36,591 nt of DNA from Symmetrospora coprosmae (Eukaryota; Basidiomycota; Cystobasidiomycetes; Symmetrosporaceae). The stretch is from positions 1-36,591 of the forward strand of contig VUYT01000063.1 of NCBI GenBank assembly GCA_008802785.1, in the 5' to 3' direction. A program made the translations under genes and the position numbers. Shown here piece by piece: positions 22,401 through 31,773 of this stretch. The notes below the pieces were generated by a model, which did no database searches, was not told the origin of the DNA, and saw nothing but the letters and a program-made list of their open reading frames with translations. Within the stretch, counting starts at the first letter, position 1. The number at the start of each line of letters is the position of its first letter.

Positions 22401-22869
22401 GCAGCGACGGACAGAGGTGTGTAGCGAGCTGTGCACTGTCAAGCAGCTCAGATGGTATGACGGTCGAGAAAGGGAGCCTGTCCGTCTCGAGGGCTGGAGC
22501 TGGGACGTTCCCGGAAGGAAGGAGTGATCCAGAGCGACGGTCCCGCGACGAAGGTCCCGCAGGCGAGTTGCGGGCTTCATCGAGCGCAGCTGAACCTGGT
22601 GCGAGGTTATGGTAGAGGTGGGAAGGGCCGTTTGCGCCTAGCTGTGGGTCCTGCAGCTCGGGTTGAGGCGGGAGCTGAGGGGTGTTCACCGCGGCCACTT
22701 TCTTCTTACGCTTCTCGAGAGGACGGGGTCCAGTCTTGCCCTGGAAGCCGCGATGATTCACTGGCGGAGAAAATGCTTGAGACGGCTCAATGCCGCACTC
22801 GGGGGAGCTGAGAGGGGAAGAGGTGAGGAGACGTGATGGCGGATGCTTCGACGGGGTTGACGACCTCAT
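19416..22869 (-). CDS. Large disordered, probably nuclear protein, 1121 aa
   Basis: complement(join(19416..20769, 20858..22869)), one 88-nt GT-AG intron that keeps the frame (VPITQARRSAKHVPPSP). I recognise no domain. Composition is Ser, Pro, Glu, Asp and Arg, with acidic clusters such as DGDSSEEEDLIGDSE and short basic clusters such as TRSKKD, KRGRLRR and the C-terminal SPKRRKL, a good nuclear localisation signal. The only ordered-looking stretch is near VINYYRPPQTGAGFAYRAI and the following KGHKKLTLGIIAM. Two imperfect repeats, LTNLSAVLVGPT and LTDLSRVLVGAT, lie close together in exon 2. A chromatin, kinetochore or transcription role is possible but unproven. The start ATG at 22869 follows a 5-codon upstream ORF. 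Confidence 0.65.
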
Positions 22870-23255
22870 CGTCAACGGTCGACGGGCATGCTCGGGTTAG
22901 GGGGCTGCAGTGTGTGCGAGATATGCTGTATAGCAGATGGTGCTGATGAGTGAGTGGTGTGGGAGAGAAGAGGAGAGAGGACTGCGGCAGCGGGATGCGG
23001 GTGAGGAGGAGGAGGGCCCCTCGGACCTCCGCCCCTGGCTGACGCGCCGGACCCGTGCTGTACCTGAAAATTGCGGAGGAGGCCCATGCGCTTGCGTGGG
23101 CCCGCCAGATGGTCGAAATGTGCTCTACAACAACACAAGCTGTAGCGAAATAATGCTCACACTGCGTCCCGATGCGCCTTCCTCTGCGAATGATATGCGC
23201 TAACGCACTGGACGGCCTCTACGATGAAGCCCGCGACACAGGCTCGCGCACCTTC
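22870..23255. promoter_or_regulatory. Leader and promoter of the 1121-aa gene, with short uORF
   Basis: This is 386 bp between two minus-strand genes. A minimal upstream ORF (MPVDR then stop, 22889 to 22872 on the minus strand) ends 2 nt before the main ATG, a spacing suited to termination-reinitiation control. The rest is GA-rich on the plus strand near 22960-23010 and shows no gene. Confidence 0.4.
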
Positions 23256-24415
23256 CTACTTGTCCTCCGGCTTGATGGCTCCGAAAAAGTAATTGCAGCT
23301 CTTTCGCAGCTCTCTGAGCACTGAGGACTGCTGCGGGTCGTCCTTGGCGAGTAGAGTCCATTCGCCATTCCAGGGCGCATAGGTGGTTCCCCTGACTTCG
23401 ATGTTGGCCCTTGCGCTTCTCTGGTCGGGAGTGAGATGCCCTGATGGAGCAGCTGCACTCGCATTCCAGCCTAAGTCATTCTCCACAAAAGCAATGAGCT
23501 CGTCCGGTTTGATGAACTGTGAGAGGGTGTGCGAGCCGGGCGGCGCAAACTTGAGCAGCGGCGACTCTGCGAGCTTGATGACGACAAGATCGGCGAGTGC
23601 AGTGCGGGAGATGGTCGAGAGGATGAGGTGGCCTCCGGGCTGTACAGGTCCATCAGTCAGCGGTGCTCTGAGCTCGGCAGCGTTCAGCATTAACCCACCT
23701 TGGTTAGGTCCGCAAGGCAACGGAGGAAGCTTGGCGGGTCTGAGACGTGCTCAATGACTTCCATGGCGCACACAATGTCAAACTGCTCCTTGCTGGCAGA
23801 TGTCGAGCTGCTCTCCGTTGGCTCCGCTGCATGCAGGAGATTTTCAGCTGCTGAAGCCCGGTACTGAAGCTGACCGCTCTCCATTAATGAGAAGAGGTGA
23901 GGATCTTGGGAGGCATGCACGATTGCCGTCTTTACATTCTCCTCGGATGCATCGATGGCGACGGTCGTTGCTCCGAGACGGGCGAGGCGCTGCGAATACC
24001 GTGAAGCGAGCGGGTGAGCCTGGACGTGACCAGTTTGACAGGTAAGTAGCGCGGCTCTCACCTCCGCAAATAAGCCACCACCACACCCGACATCGAGCAC
24101 TCTCTTGCCCTGGAGGAAGCGCGGTCCTTGGATCTTGAGGAGCTCGGCTTCCGCATCGGCAGCAATCTTCCGTCCCTGAGCGACCATGGCGAGGCGCTCC
24201 CTGAGGAACTCGACGCGCACAGTGTTCATCCGTTGGAGTACATTGAAGTCGCCTTGCTCGTCCCACCACGTCTTGCTGAGCGAGGCAAAGTGCGAGACCT
24301 CGTCCGGGTTGATTGTGCTAATGCATCGCCTGTTGCGGGCGGCGGGGGCACGACTTGCGAGAGAGCGCCGCGCCAGTGTCCTGAGGCTGCTCGAGAATGC
24401 TGTGCTGTACGACAT
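23256..24415 (-). CDS. COQ3: COQ3, ubiquinone biosynthesis O-methyltransferase
   Basis: complement(join(23256..23639, 23699..23989, 24062..24415)), 342 aa; introns 59 and 72 nt. The first 35 residues (SSLRTLARRSLASRAPAARN) are an Arg/Ser-rich mitochondrial presequence. The mature start INPDEVSHFASLSKTWWDEQ is typical of COQ3. SAM-binding motif I, VLDVGCGGGLFAE, sits at about 106-118; motif II is TTVAIDASEEN, and the post-motifs are CAMEVIEHVSDP and GGHLILSTISRT. The enzyme performs both O-methylations of coenzyme Q synthesis at the inner membrane. The C-terminal part carries a DLGW segment and ends in CNYFFGAIKPEDK. The first intron lies directly after motif I. It is divergent from MVP1, sharing a 140-bp promoter. 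Confidence 0.95.
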
Positions 24416-24555
24416 GGTGTTTGCAGTCGTTGCGGTGTGGAGGAAGGAGAGAGCTTTGGGTGCAGCCCGGACGCGCTCAGGACCGACCCCTCGTGATCGC
24501 GAAGCCGATGTGTCCCCTCTGTCTCTATCCCTCTCGACCACGCTGTATTGGCAAG
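24416..24555. promoter_or_regulatory. Compact bidirectional promoter, COQ3 / MVP1
   Basis: Only 140 bp separate the two start codons, so the genes must share regulatory sequence. A pyrimidine-rich run on the plus strand at about 24511-24540 (CCCCTCTGTCTCTATCCCTC) precedes MVP1. No TATA box is obvious. Confidence 0.5.
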
Positions 24556-27250
24556 ATGCAGTCGAGCAGCAGCTACCGAGGAGGCGTGTTCCCTTCCTCC
24601 ACCTCCTCGTTCGAGTCTCCCCGCTCCTCCAACCCTTTCGCGTCCTACTCTGTCCAGGACAACCCGCTGAGCGGCCCGGCAGCGGGGCCAGCGTCATCGC
24701 CCTCGACGAGCGCGACCGGGGCGGGCGCCTCGAGCTACTACTACGGCAGCACCACGGACGGCAATGGGGCAGCAGAAGCAGAGGATCCATGGGCTGGCAG
24801 CAGCTACTATCCGTCTGGCAGTGCTGCTGTGACTGCTCCGGGTCCCCAGGCCGGCTCAGCCTCGAACAGCGGCAAGGGCACCTCCGTCGCCACGCCCGGA
24901 CAGGCCGCCGTATCCGGCCTCCTAGATGAGAGCGCACTGCCAGACATCTACCACCAGGCATGGCGGGCAGCTGTAGCGTGGTCCCCGGCAGCTTCGACAG
25001 GATCCACCTTCTCCGGCGCCTCCCCGACTTCAACCAGCTTCCTGAGCCTGCACAAGACGCTCAGCGCTGCTGCAGGCCTGTCCGCCAGCGACACAGAGAG
25101 GGTGGGTGTTTCGTCCCGCCGTTGACACACAGTGCTCATCTCCTGCGCTCTGTCGTCCCAGATTGCCAACCTCGTGTCGAGCTCGGCAGCCAGTTTGCCC
25201 ATCTCCGCCTCCACTGGCAGCCTGGCAAGCGGCCCTTTCCCCGGAGCAAGCAGCTCGCCCACAAAGGCGCCAGGCGTGCCTTCATCATCCTCGCGCGTCA
25301 CCAAAGCCGAATACTATGTCGCTCTGGCTCTCGCCGCTCTAGTGCAGCAGAAGCAAGGTGAGCGGAGTTGCATGAGACGTGCGAGTGCATGGGACGTGCG
25401 AGCGAGACGTCAACCGCTTCAGCTGACCAGCTTGTTGCCAATAACCCTATACAGCCATGAGTATCGAGGCCGTGGCAGCGCGTCGCTCCGACCCACCAGT
25501 GCCAACGCTCGACCTTTCCTGCTTCAATAATGGCAACTCTCTTTCGCATCCCTCGCCTCAGCGACAGCCGTCCTTCGGCTACGCAACCTCGCCGACCCAG
25601 ACAAGGACCCACAAAGTCTCGCAAGCTTCGTCGAACGATCCTTGGGGTTCGGGAGCGAATGGGAGCTACAACCGCGCGCCAGCCTACTCCCCTTCCACAG
25701 GCCTGCACGGCGAGAACCCACTGCCGTCTGACTCGACATCTCGCCTGCGCCGTTCCAGCAGTACAAACCCATACTCTTCCTTCCCACCTTTTGAGGAAAG
25801 CGAGGGCGGCCTGGGAGAGACCAGCTCGCTGGGTGGTTACGACCAGACCTCCCCGCCGTCAATAGTGTCGTCGCTCGGACTGCCACCCTTCTCGTCATCG
25901 AGCGAATTTGTTCGCGGTCTGGACAGCATCACCGTCCTGCAACAGCACGAGCTAGCCGGGACTTTCCTCTCCCGGCACACTGTCTATGTCGTAGTCAGCG
26001 AAAGGCGGCGGACGAGTGTGACGCGCAGATACAGTGATTGGATATGGCTTCACGAAGTGCTCGAGAAGAAGTACCCGTCGCGAATCAAGATGGTCTTGCC
26101 TCCAAAGCGCGTGGGGAGTGAGTCAAATGGATCCCGATGACCTGTCTATGCATGCTTCAACGGCTAAGCCACGACGGACACAGTTTCAGCTCGACACCTC
26201 CAGATTGCATCGGACGAGCAGTTTCTCGAGAGAAGGCGGCGAGGCCTGGCGCGATACCTAAGCTACGTTGCGAACCACCACGCCATGCGCAACGAGCGCG
26301 TCATCAATGTCTTCTTTAACGTGGATCAGGACCTTTCCACCTGGCGCAAGCAGAACCCAGACATGGAGACATCGGACGAAACGCAGTCTCAGCGGCTCTC
26401 TTCGGCACAACTATCTTCGGTCCCTACGAATCTCGAGACCACATTGGCTACGCTGCGCGAAGCGCTTCCTGCAGTCATCGACTCGAGCAGTCGGCTATGC
26501 GCATTGCTGGAACGGGTACATCATCGCAATCTAGCGAGCGCGGCAGACATGCTGCGCGCCAAGATGTCGCTCGACTCGTACGGGGAGATTCTTGCGGGAC
26601 TGAGCACGGGACATGCGCACGCTGGGCGTCCAAAGGAGGTTGAGGAGGAATGCCTCGTTCTTCATCGGGACATGCACAAGTTCTCAGATGCGCTTGGCCA
26701 CCTGGCCGAATCGGCCGAAGTGCGCAGTATCGAGTGGGAGAACGAGAGCCTCGAGCGGCTGAAGCTGCAGCGGGAGGTATGGAAGGGCTTGCTGGGGCTG
26801 CTGGACCGGTACGAGCAGCGCCTACGGCACGACGCCGTCGACAAGACCAAGAAGCGCATCGAGGCCAACCAGACTCGATTTAAGGCGCTCGCGTCGGCAA
26901 CACCCGAAAGCCGGAAAGCCAACTACGACGAAGAGGTGCGCAAGCTGCTCAAGAGCATCGAAGATGACCAGGACCTTGTCGAGAAGGCGCTCCAGCGGCG
27001 CGAGTACCTGCGCTACTCGCTTGCTCAGGAGATTCGGTGGACGTGGCGATGGAGCACCGTCCTGAGGGTGGACCTGTCAAACTGGTCCGTCCGGGAGAGC
27101 GAGGTGGGTGTCACGTTGCCTTGCGGCTGGGGTCGGTAACAAGCGTGTGAGCTGACTGACAACTTCGCGTGCTCTCCGCGTCGACAGTATCAGCAGCGGA
27201 TCACGCGTATGTGGGCGTCCCTGGAGAACGCGCTGGCGATACAGGAGTGA
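24556..27250 (+). CDS. MVP1: Sorting nexin MVP1 (SNX8 homologue)
   Basis: join(24556..25101, 25162..25357, 25455..26117, 26184..27103, 27188..27250), 795 aa; introns 60, 97, 66 and 84 nt. The disordered N-terminus contains an EH-like region with LPDIYHQAWRAA and AEYYVALALAALVQQKQ. The PX domain (about 400-520) has ITVLQQHELAGTFLSRHTVY, TRRYSDWIWLHEVLEKKYPS, then LPPKR, which binds PI3P. After it, FLERRRRGLARYLSYVANH leads to a long helical BAR-like region that ends EYQQRITRMWASLENALAI. MVP1 tubulates endosomes for cargo retrieval to the Golgi. For the third intron, either the first AG (exon at 26184) or a TTTCAG 6 nt later fits the phase, giving a two-residue uncertainty in a loop. Confidence 0.9.
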
Positions 27251-27741
27251 GGCGTGGCGGAGACGATGTGCACGCGAACATATGTCTCCCACATGTTATT
27301 GACCCGCAATGATGGAAGGCGAAGGACAGCCTTTCTGCAGCTGCAGCAAGGTTGCATCAACCATCATGCAGACGCGCGAATCCCCCCCCCCCCCCCAATT
27401 TGCCACCGTGCTCGGCACGCGCCTGGGCGTCCGCAAGAGTACGTCAAGTCCATGAGGGAGTAGGACTGCCGTAGAGACTGTACTTTGCCTGATCTCCTAT
27501 GAGGTCGTGCGTGCATCACTTGTCTCTGTGTCCTCGGTGCTGTTGCCCCTGTGGCCCTCTCCTCTCCCGCTCGCTGCTCGCTGGTCCAAGACCAAACAAG
27601 CTGGGCCCAAGGCGGTGGAGGGAGGGCGGAAATCGACCCAGAGAGAGGGAGATGCGCTCTCGGGGCTGCCCTTCCCTTTTGCCCTCCGTCAACCCCTCTA
27701 TCAGTGACAACCTGCAGAGCAGCAGCAGCAGCATCGTCACC
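27251..27741. promoter_or_regulatory. Intergenic region with 15-nt C tract
   Basis: This is 491 bp between MVP1 and ROT1. A run of 15 C lies at 27382-27396. The ROT1 leader is CT-rich and contains a CAG run (GCAGAGCAGCAGCAGCAGCA) just before the ATG. An open frame that continues upstream of the ROT1 ATG from 27499 is judged leader, since it lacks a signal peptide and its codons do not look coding. Confidence 0.45.
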
Positions 27742-29332
27742 ATGTACACCATCCCTTCATCATCATCCTCCTCACCACCGCGGCGGACCCGGCGGTCTCG
27801 GACGACGCTCGCCCTCGCAGCGGCAGCAGCAACAGCCGCGAGCCTGCTGACGGCGACTCCAGCTGTCGCCCAGGATCTGACTGGCAACCTCACCAGTCTG
27901 ACGGGGACGTGGTCGTCTGGCACGGGTGCTGTCCTCACTGGTCCAGTGAGTGGTCTCTCTGTGTCTGTCACCGCGCCCGACTCCCCATCCCATCCCTTCA
28001 AGGCGGCGGCCAGCGCACTGGGCGATGCCCCCTCCACACCTGCCCGCCCGCGCGTCTCGGTCGCCTCGCACGGCGCGCCCTTTTCAGCCGGGCAAAGACA
28101 GCACAGCAGCACAACGCAGAGAGGAGAATCGGCAAGGGGCCATAGTAGCATGAGCACCTGCACGACGGAGATCGCTGCGAGAAGCCACGCTGGGTCGCGG
28201 CAGCAGACGTGACGTAAAGGCTGTCGCGGTCTGTCGCCGCTAGCACTGTCGGCGGCTAGAGTGGCTCGCAAGTAGGCGTTGTCGACCATGAGCACCATGG
28301 ACGGCATTCGCTGTGCATGGGCGAAAGAGAAGACAGTGCTCGAAGCGTGCACTAGGACCAGGGCACTGCAGCGTGGACGATCTGTGCTCAGCTGCGGTGT
28401 CCTCGCTCGGAAAGGAAGCCCATTCCACCATCAGCGCCCAGCTGTACTCCAAGCGTCGTCACTACCCGCACACCCTCTCGCGCCGCCATCGAACTATCTC
28501 ACGCAGAGATTCCTGTCACACCAACGCTGACGCTCCATCCCTGTAACTTCTGCAGGGCTTCGCGCAACCGACAAACTTCACCTTCACTTACCCCAACAAT
28601 ACAGGAATTGCCATCTCGTTCACAGACGATGGGCACTTCGAGGAGGCGCAGTACCGCTTCGAGTCGAACGGTGCGTCCTTTCTGCTTGTTTCTTACACTT
28701 GGTGCGAGACTGACATGTCGTGCCGACTACATAGGCACGGAGCCGCGTTGCGTGAAAGCCATCGTCATTTGGCAACATGGAAACTACACCATTCAGGCCA
28801 ACAACGTACGTGTTGTCAAGGGTCGTGCATGCTGACTGTTTGCAAAGCTGACCGCCTCGTTTCGGCCGCACGATTTGCAGTCCATCACTTTTTCGCCCAT
28901 CGAGTCTGATGGACGTATACAAGTGCAGGATCCGTGTGCAGCGGAGTCGAACGTCATCACATACTACTACGAGCCAGCGTGAGTGCAGACGGTGCTCATT
29001 CTGCTTCATACTCCGGAACTGACAATGTTGTTCGATTCGCTGTTTCCGCTCGGAACAGTCTGTACGCTGGATGGGCAATCACGAATGACCTCAACCACAA
29101 CCGGTACATGCTGCAGCTTAATCGATTCGACGGCTCGCTCTTCCCCCGGCTTTACCTGTGGTACCGGCCGCCTACGATGCTTCCTACCGAGCAGCTCTGG
29201 ACGACTGCTGCATACCAGGCGTACGAGAAGGAGCGGGGTGCGGCTGGCCGGAGCATGAGCGCCAGTATCGGCCTCGATCTCTTGGCAGGTGTCGCATTCG
29301 GCGTGGTCGGTCTGGTATGGTCGCTGCTTTAG
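27742..29332 (+). CDS. ROT1: ROT1, ER chaperone for cell-wall and membrane proteins
   Basis: join(27742..27945, 28556..28670, 28735..28805, 28881..28978, 29059..29332), 253 aa. A basic N-terminus and Ala/Leu stretch (TLALAAAAATAASLLTATPA) form a signal peptide or anchor. Family blocks follow in order across the exons: LTGTWSSGTGAVLTGP, GFAQPTNFTFTYPNNTG, FTDDGHFEEAQYRFESNG, IVIWQHGNYTI, DGRIQVQDPCAAESN, LQLNRFDGS and PPTMLPTEQLW. The C-terminal hydrophobic segment (LLAGVAFGVVGLVWSLL) is a membrane anchor. Rot1 assists folding and O-mannosylation of glycan-synthesis proteins in the ER. The first intron is 610 nt, far longer than the others here. For the fourth exon I chose the acceptor at 28880 (75-nt intron, giving SITFSPIESDG) over an earlier AG that would leave a 42-nt intron. 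The ATG context is CACCATGT. Confidence 0.95.
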
Positions 29333-30120
29333 AGGGGCCCGGACAGCAAGGGCGGGCTGGAGACTGCCGCATTGCAGGAGGAACAGAGGCGGACGATATG
29401 TGCCGCGGCCCTCTATCTCATCTTCGACACGCACGGACAATTGCAGTACCTTCCATCACTCTGGCCGCACATGGCCGGCCATCTCCGATCCTTTCCTGTG
29501 GACGCGATATCGTCCCCTTGGCGCACCTGTGCGCTGCACAGCGGTGTCTCTTTGCCGACACAACTGGACGCACCTCCCCGGAACCTTCCACCTGCTCCGC
29601 TTCCCTTCTGTCGCCCTCCTCCCAGCGCGACTTGGTCAGTCTCTTCTGCGACACCTTGACTTCCTCCATCCCTCTCCGCACGTCGGCCCGTCCAGACTTT
29701 CTGGCCCCCGTCCTCACGCCCTGTATTCACGTAGATCTGTCGTACCGTTAATGAGCTTGAGACGCATCCGAGTGCGCTGCCTGGTTGCTGCTCTCTATCT
29801 CCTTGTGCATGGCCGCCACTCAGCGGCACAGCGCCCGGACCTGGTACCACAGACCACCTGGGTGGCTCTCACTCACGTAGGCAGTACGTAGCTTCGTCAG
29901 CTTGCTCAATACTCTCTTGTCTTGGTCGTGCCGTTCAGTTTGCGACGGCCTTGGATGAGCGTGTTGCCTGGCGGTTGCGCGTCGTGGGTCTCCTCGACCT
30001 AGGACTCGTCCACGGCCAGCCTCTGCGTCACTCCACGACTTCTCGGACGACGTATCTCCATATCCCAGCCCCAACTGCACCAACAGAGCAACAACCCCGT
30101 TATCACCTTATCTGCTCAGT
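29333..30120. other. Intergenic region ROT1 / PRE7, no supported gene
   Basis: This is 788 bp. The only ATG-started frame with any character is a 46-codon ORF at 29751-29891 with a hydrophobic start (CLVAALYLLVHG); it is too short to support. The rest holds the ROT1 3' end and PRE7 promoter. I see no repeat or RNA gene. Confidence 0.4.
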
Positions 30121-31363
30121 ATGACTGCCCGCGTCCTCGCCCCCTCCTCGAATGCCCACGACTCTGGCAGCGTCATGGTCGGGCACCGCAGCTCGGCCGC
30201 AGCGGGACAGCCGTCAATGAGGCGATTCGATCCTTACTCGGTGCGTGAGGCCCCCACCTGGCTAGCTTTTGTTCTGGTAACAGAAGCGCTGATCGTCCTC
30301 TCTCACTCTGTCCTCCTGATGCTGCTCTGGCGTTACCGCTTGTTCGCGTGCGGTGCCTGGCTGGCTGGGATGGCTGCGTCACCCCTTCCCCCTGCATGTA
30401 CACCCCGACACCCCGAACAGGACAATGGCGGAACCATCCTCGCAGTCTCGTCCAACGACTTTGTCATTGTCGCATCCGACACGCGCCAGTCTGAAGGCTA
30501 CTCGATCCAGTCGAGGTACACGCCGCGCCTCTTTCCCTTGACCCAGACCACCGTCATCGCAGTGCAGGGGTTCCAGGGCGACGCAGACACGTTTGTCAAG
30601 CGCCTGCGACAGAGACTCGAGGTGAGTCTGCCTGCCGTTCAGCACGGGACACGTCAGATTGATAGCTGATGTCCTTCATGTCTGTCTCTACCACCGGACC
30701 CGACCCCGCCCCCTTCGCTCGTAGTGGTACACGCACAACCACAACAAGGAGATGGATCTGCCGGCGATCGCTCGACTCGTCCAGACCATGCTGTACGGCA
30801 AGCGCTTCTTCCCTTTCTACACTTACGTCATTCGTGAGTCCAGCGCGCTCGACCTGCGTCTCCGATTGCGCTAGCGCGTCTGATCTCAGTATCGCGCACC
30901 TCAGTCGGAGGCATCGACAGAGATGGTACGGGCGCCGTGTACTCCTTTGATCCCGTCGGAAGCTACGAGCGCGAGTCGTGCCGAGCAGCCGGTGCAGCCC
31001 AAAGTCTGGTCCAGCCCTTCCTCGACGCTATGGTGCGCCTACTCTGCGTTCTGCCTGCATCAGAAAGCCTGACCTTTCAATGCTGATATCAGTCATTGGT
31101 GTGCCTCATGTACACAGGTCAATGGTAAGAACCAGATTGCGGCACCGGGTGCACCGCCCATCAAGAACGCAGAAGGGCGCTCTATTCTGCCCCTTGACCG
31201 GGTCCTCGGTCTCGTCACGGACGCATTCACGGGCGCGACAGAGCGAGAGATCTACGTCGGTGACATGCTCGAGATGTACATTGTCCAGGTAAAGCGGGAT
31301 GCAGACGGGAAAGCCATTGGAACGGAACTGGGCGTTCTCCGGAAGGCATTGAAGCAGGATTAG
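30121..31363 (+). CDS. PRE7: Proteasome subunit beta type-6 (PRE7/PSMB1)
   Basis: join(30121..30240, 30421..30621, 30725..30833, 30905..31032, 31118..31363), 267 aa; introns 180, 103, 71 and 85 nt. The N-terminal 35 residues are a propeptide-like leader. Then RRFDPYSDNGGTILAVSSND begins the beta fold, followed by VIVASDTRQSEGYSIQSRY, KEMDLPAIARLVQTMLYGKR, LGGIDRDGTGAVYSFDP, and LVTDAFTGATEREIYVGDML. Beta6 is a non-catalytic ring subunit; the usual active-site Thr1 is not expected and not seen at the mature start. The C-terminus ends VLRKALKQD. The 180-nt first intron is a multiple of three without stops, so retention would insert 60 residues at the start of the fold. Confidence 0.95.
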
Positions 31364-31773
31364 AGATGAAGGGGAGAGAGCGCAATGCTGTTGTCGATGC
31401 GAATGTGCTGTAACACTGTAGCTGCCATACCGTGCTGATAAAGCTGGCCCTCGCATTCGACCCAAGCTGTTCGGTATCTTTGCGTTACAGCATGCCCTTG
31501 TGCGACTACCAAGCGTTGCCCACGACTTTTTGCCAGCAAAGCATCACTACAAGTACGACGAAGATTGAGAAGGGAGGAACGACCGCACAGATGTTGTGCA
31601 AATGGTATGAGGCGCACGAAAGCGTTTGCGAATGATGGTCGACGCCCATGTATCGGAGCAACGGCAAACGAAGCATGAAAGGGCTCGAGGTCTTCCGGGC
31701 TTAGTCCTCCGCGACTGCGAGACGCAAAGAGAGTGTCAGCTTCCGCCTGGACGAGGAATGCTACTAGCCCATG
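31364..31773. other. Convergent intergenic region PRE7 / PCNA
   Basis: This is 410 bp between converging stops. It must carry both terminator/polyadenylation regions. I see no gene, repeat or strong poly(A) signal. Confidence 0.4.

Noticed and set aside
27382-27396. Poly-C run as a sign of a mobile element
   Set aside because: It is a lone homopolymer without target-site duplication, terminal repeats or coding remnants.
28806-28847. Earlier acceptor (TTGCAAAG) for the third ROT1 intron
   Set aside because: The intron would be 42 nt, shorter than any other here; the next acceptor gives 75 nt and a better match to the ROT1 family (SITF...DGRIQVQDPC).
29751-29891. 46-aa ORF with a hydrophobic start, a possible secreted peptide
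   Set aside because: It is too short and isolated in the PRE7 upstream region, with no homology and no splice partner.
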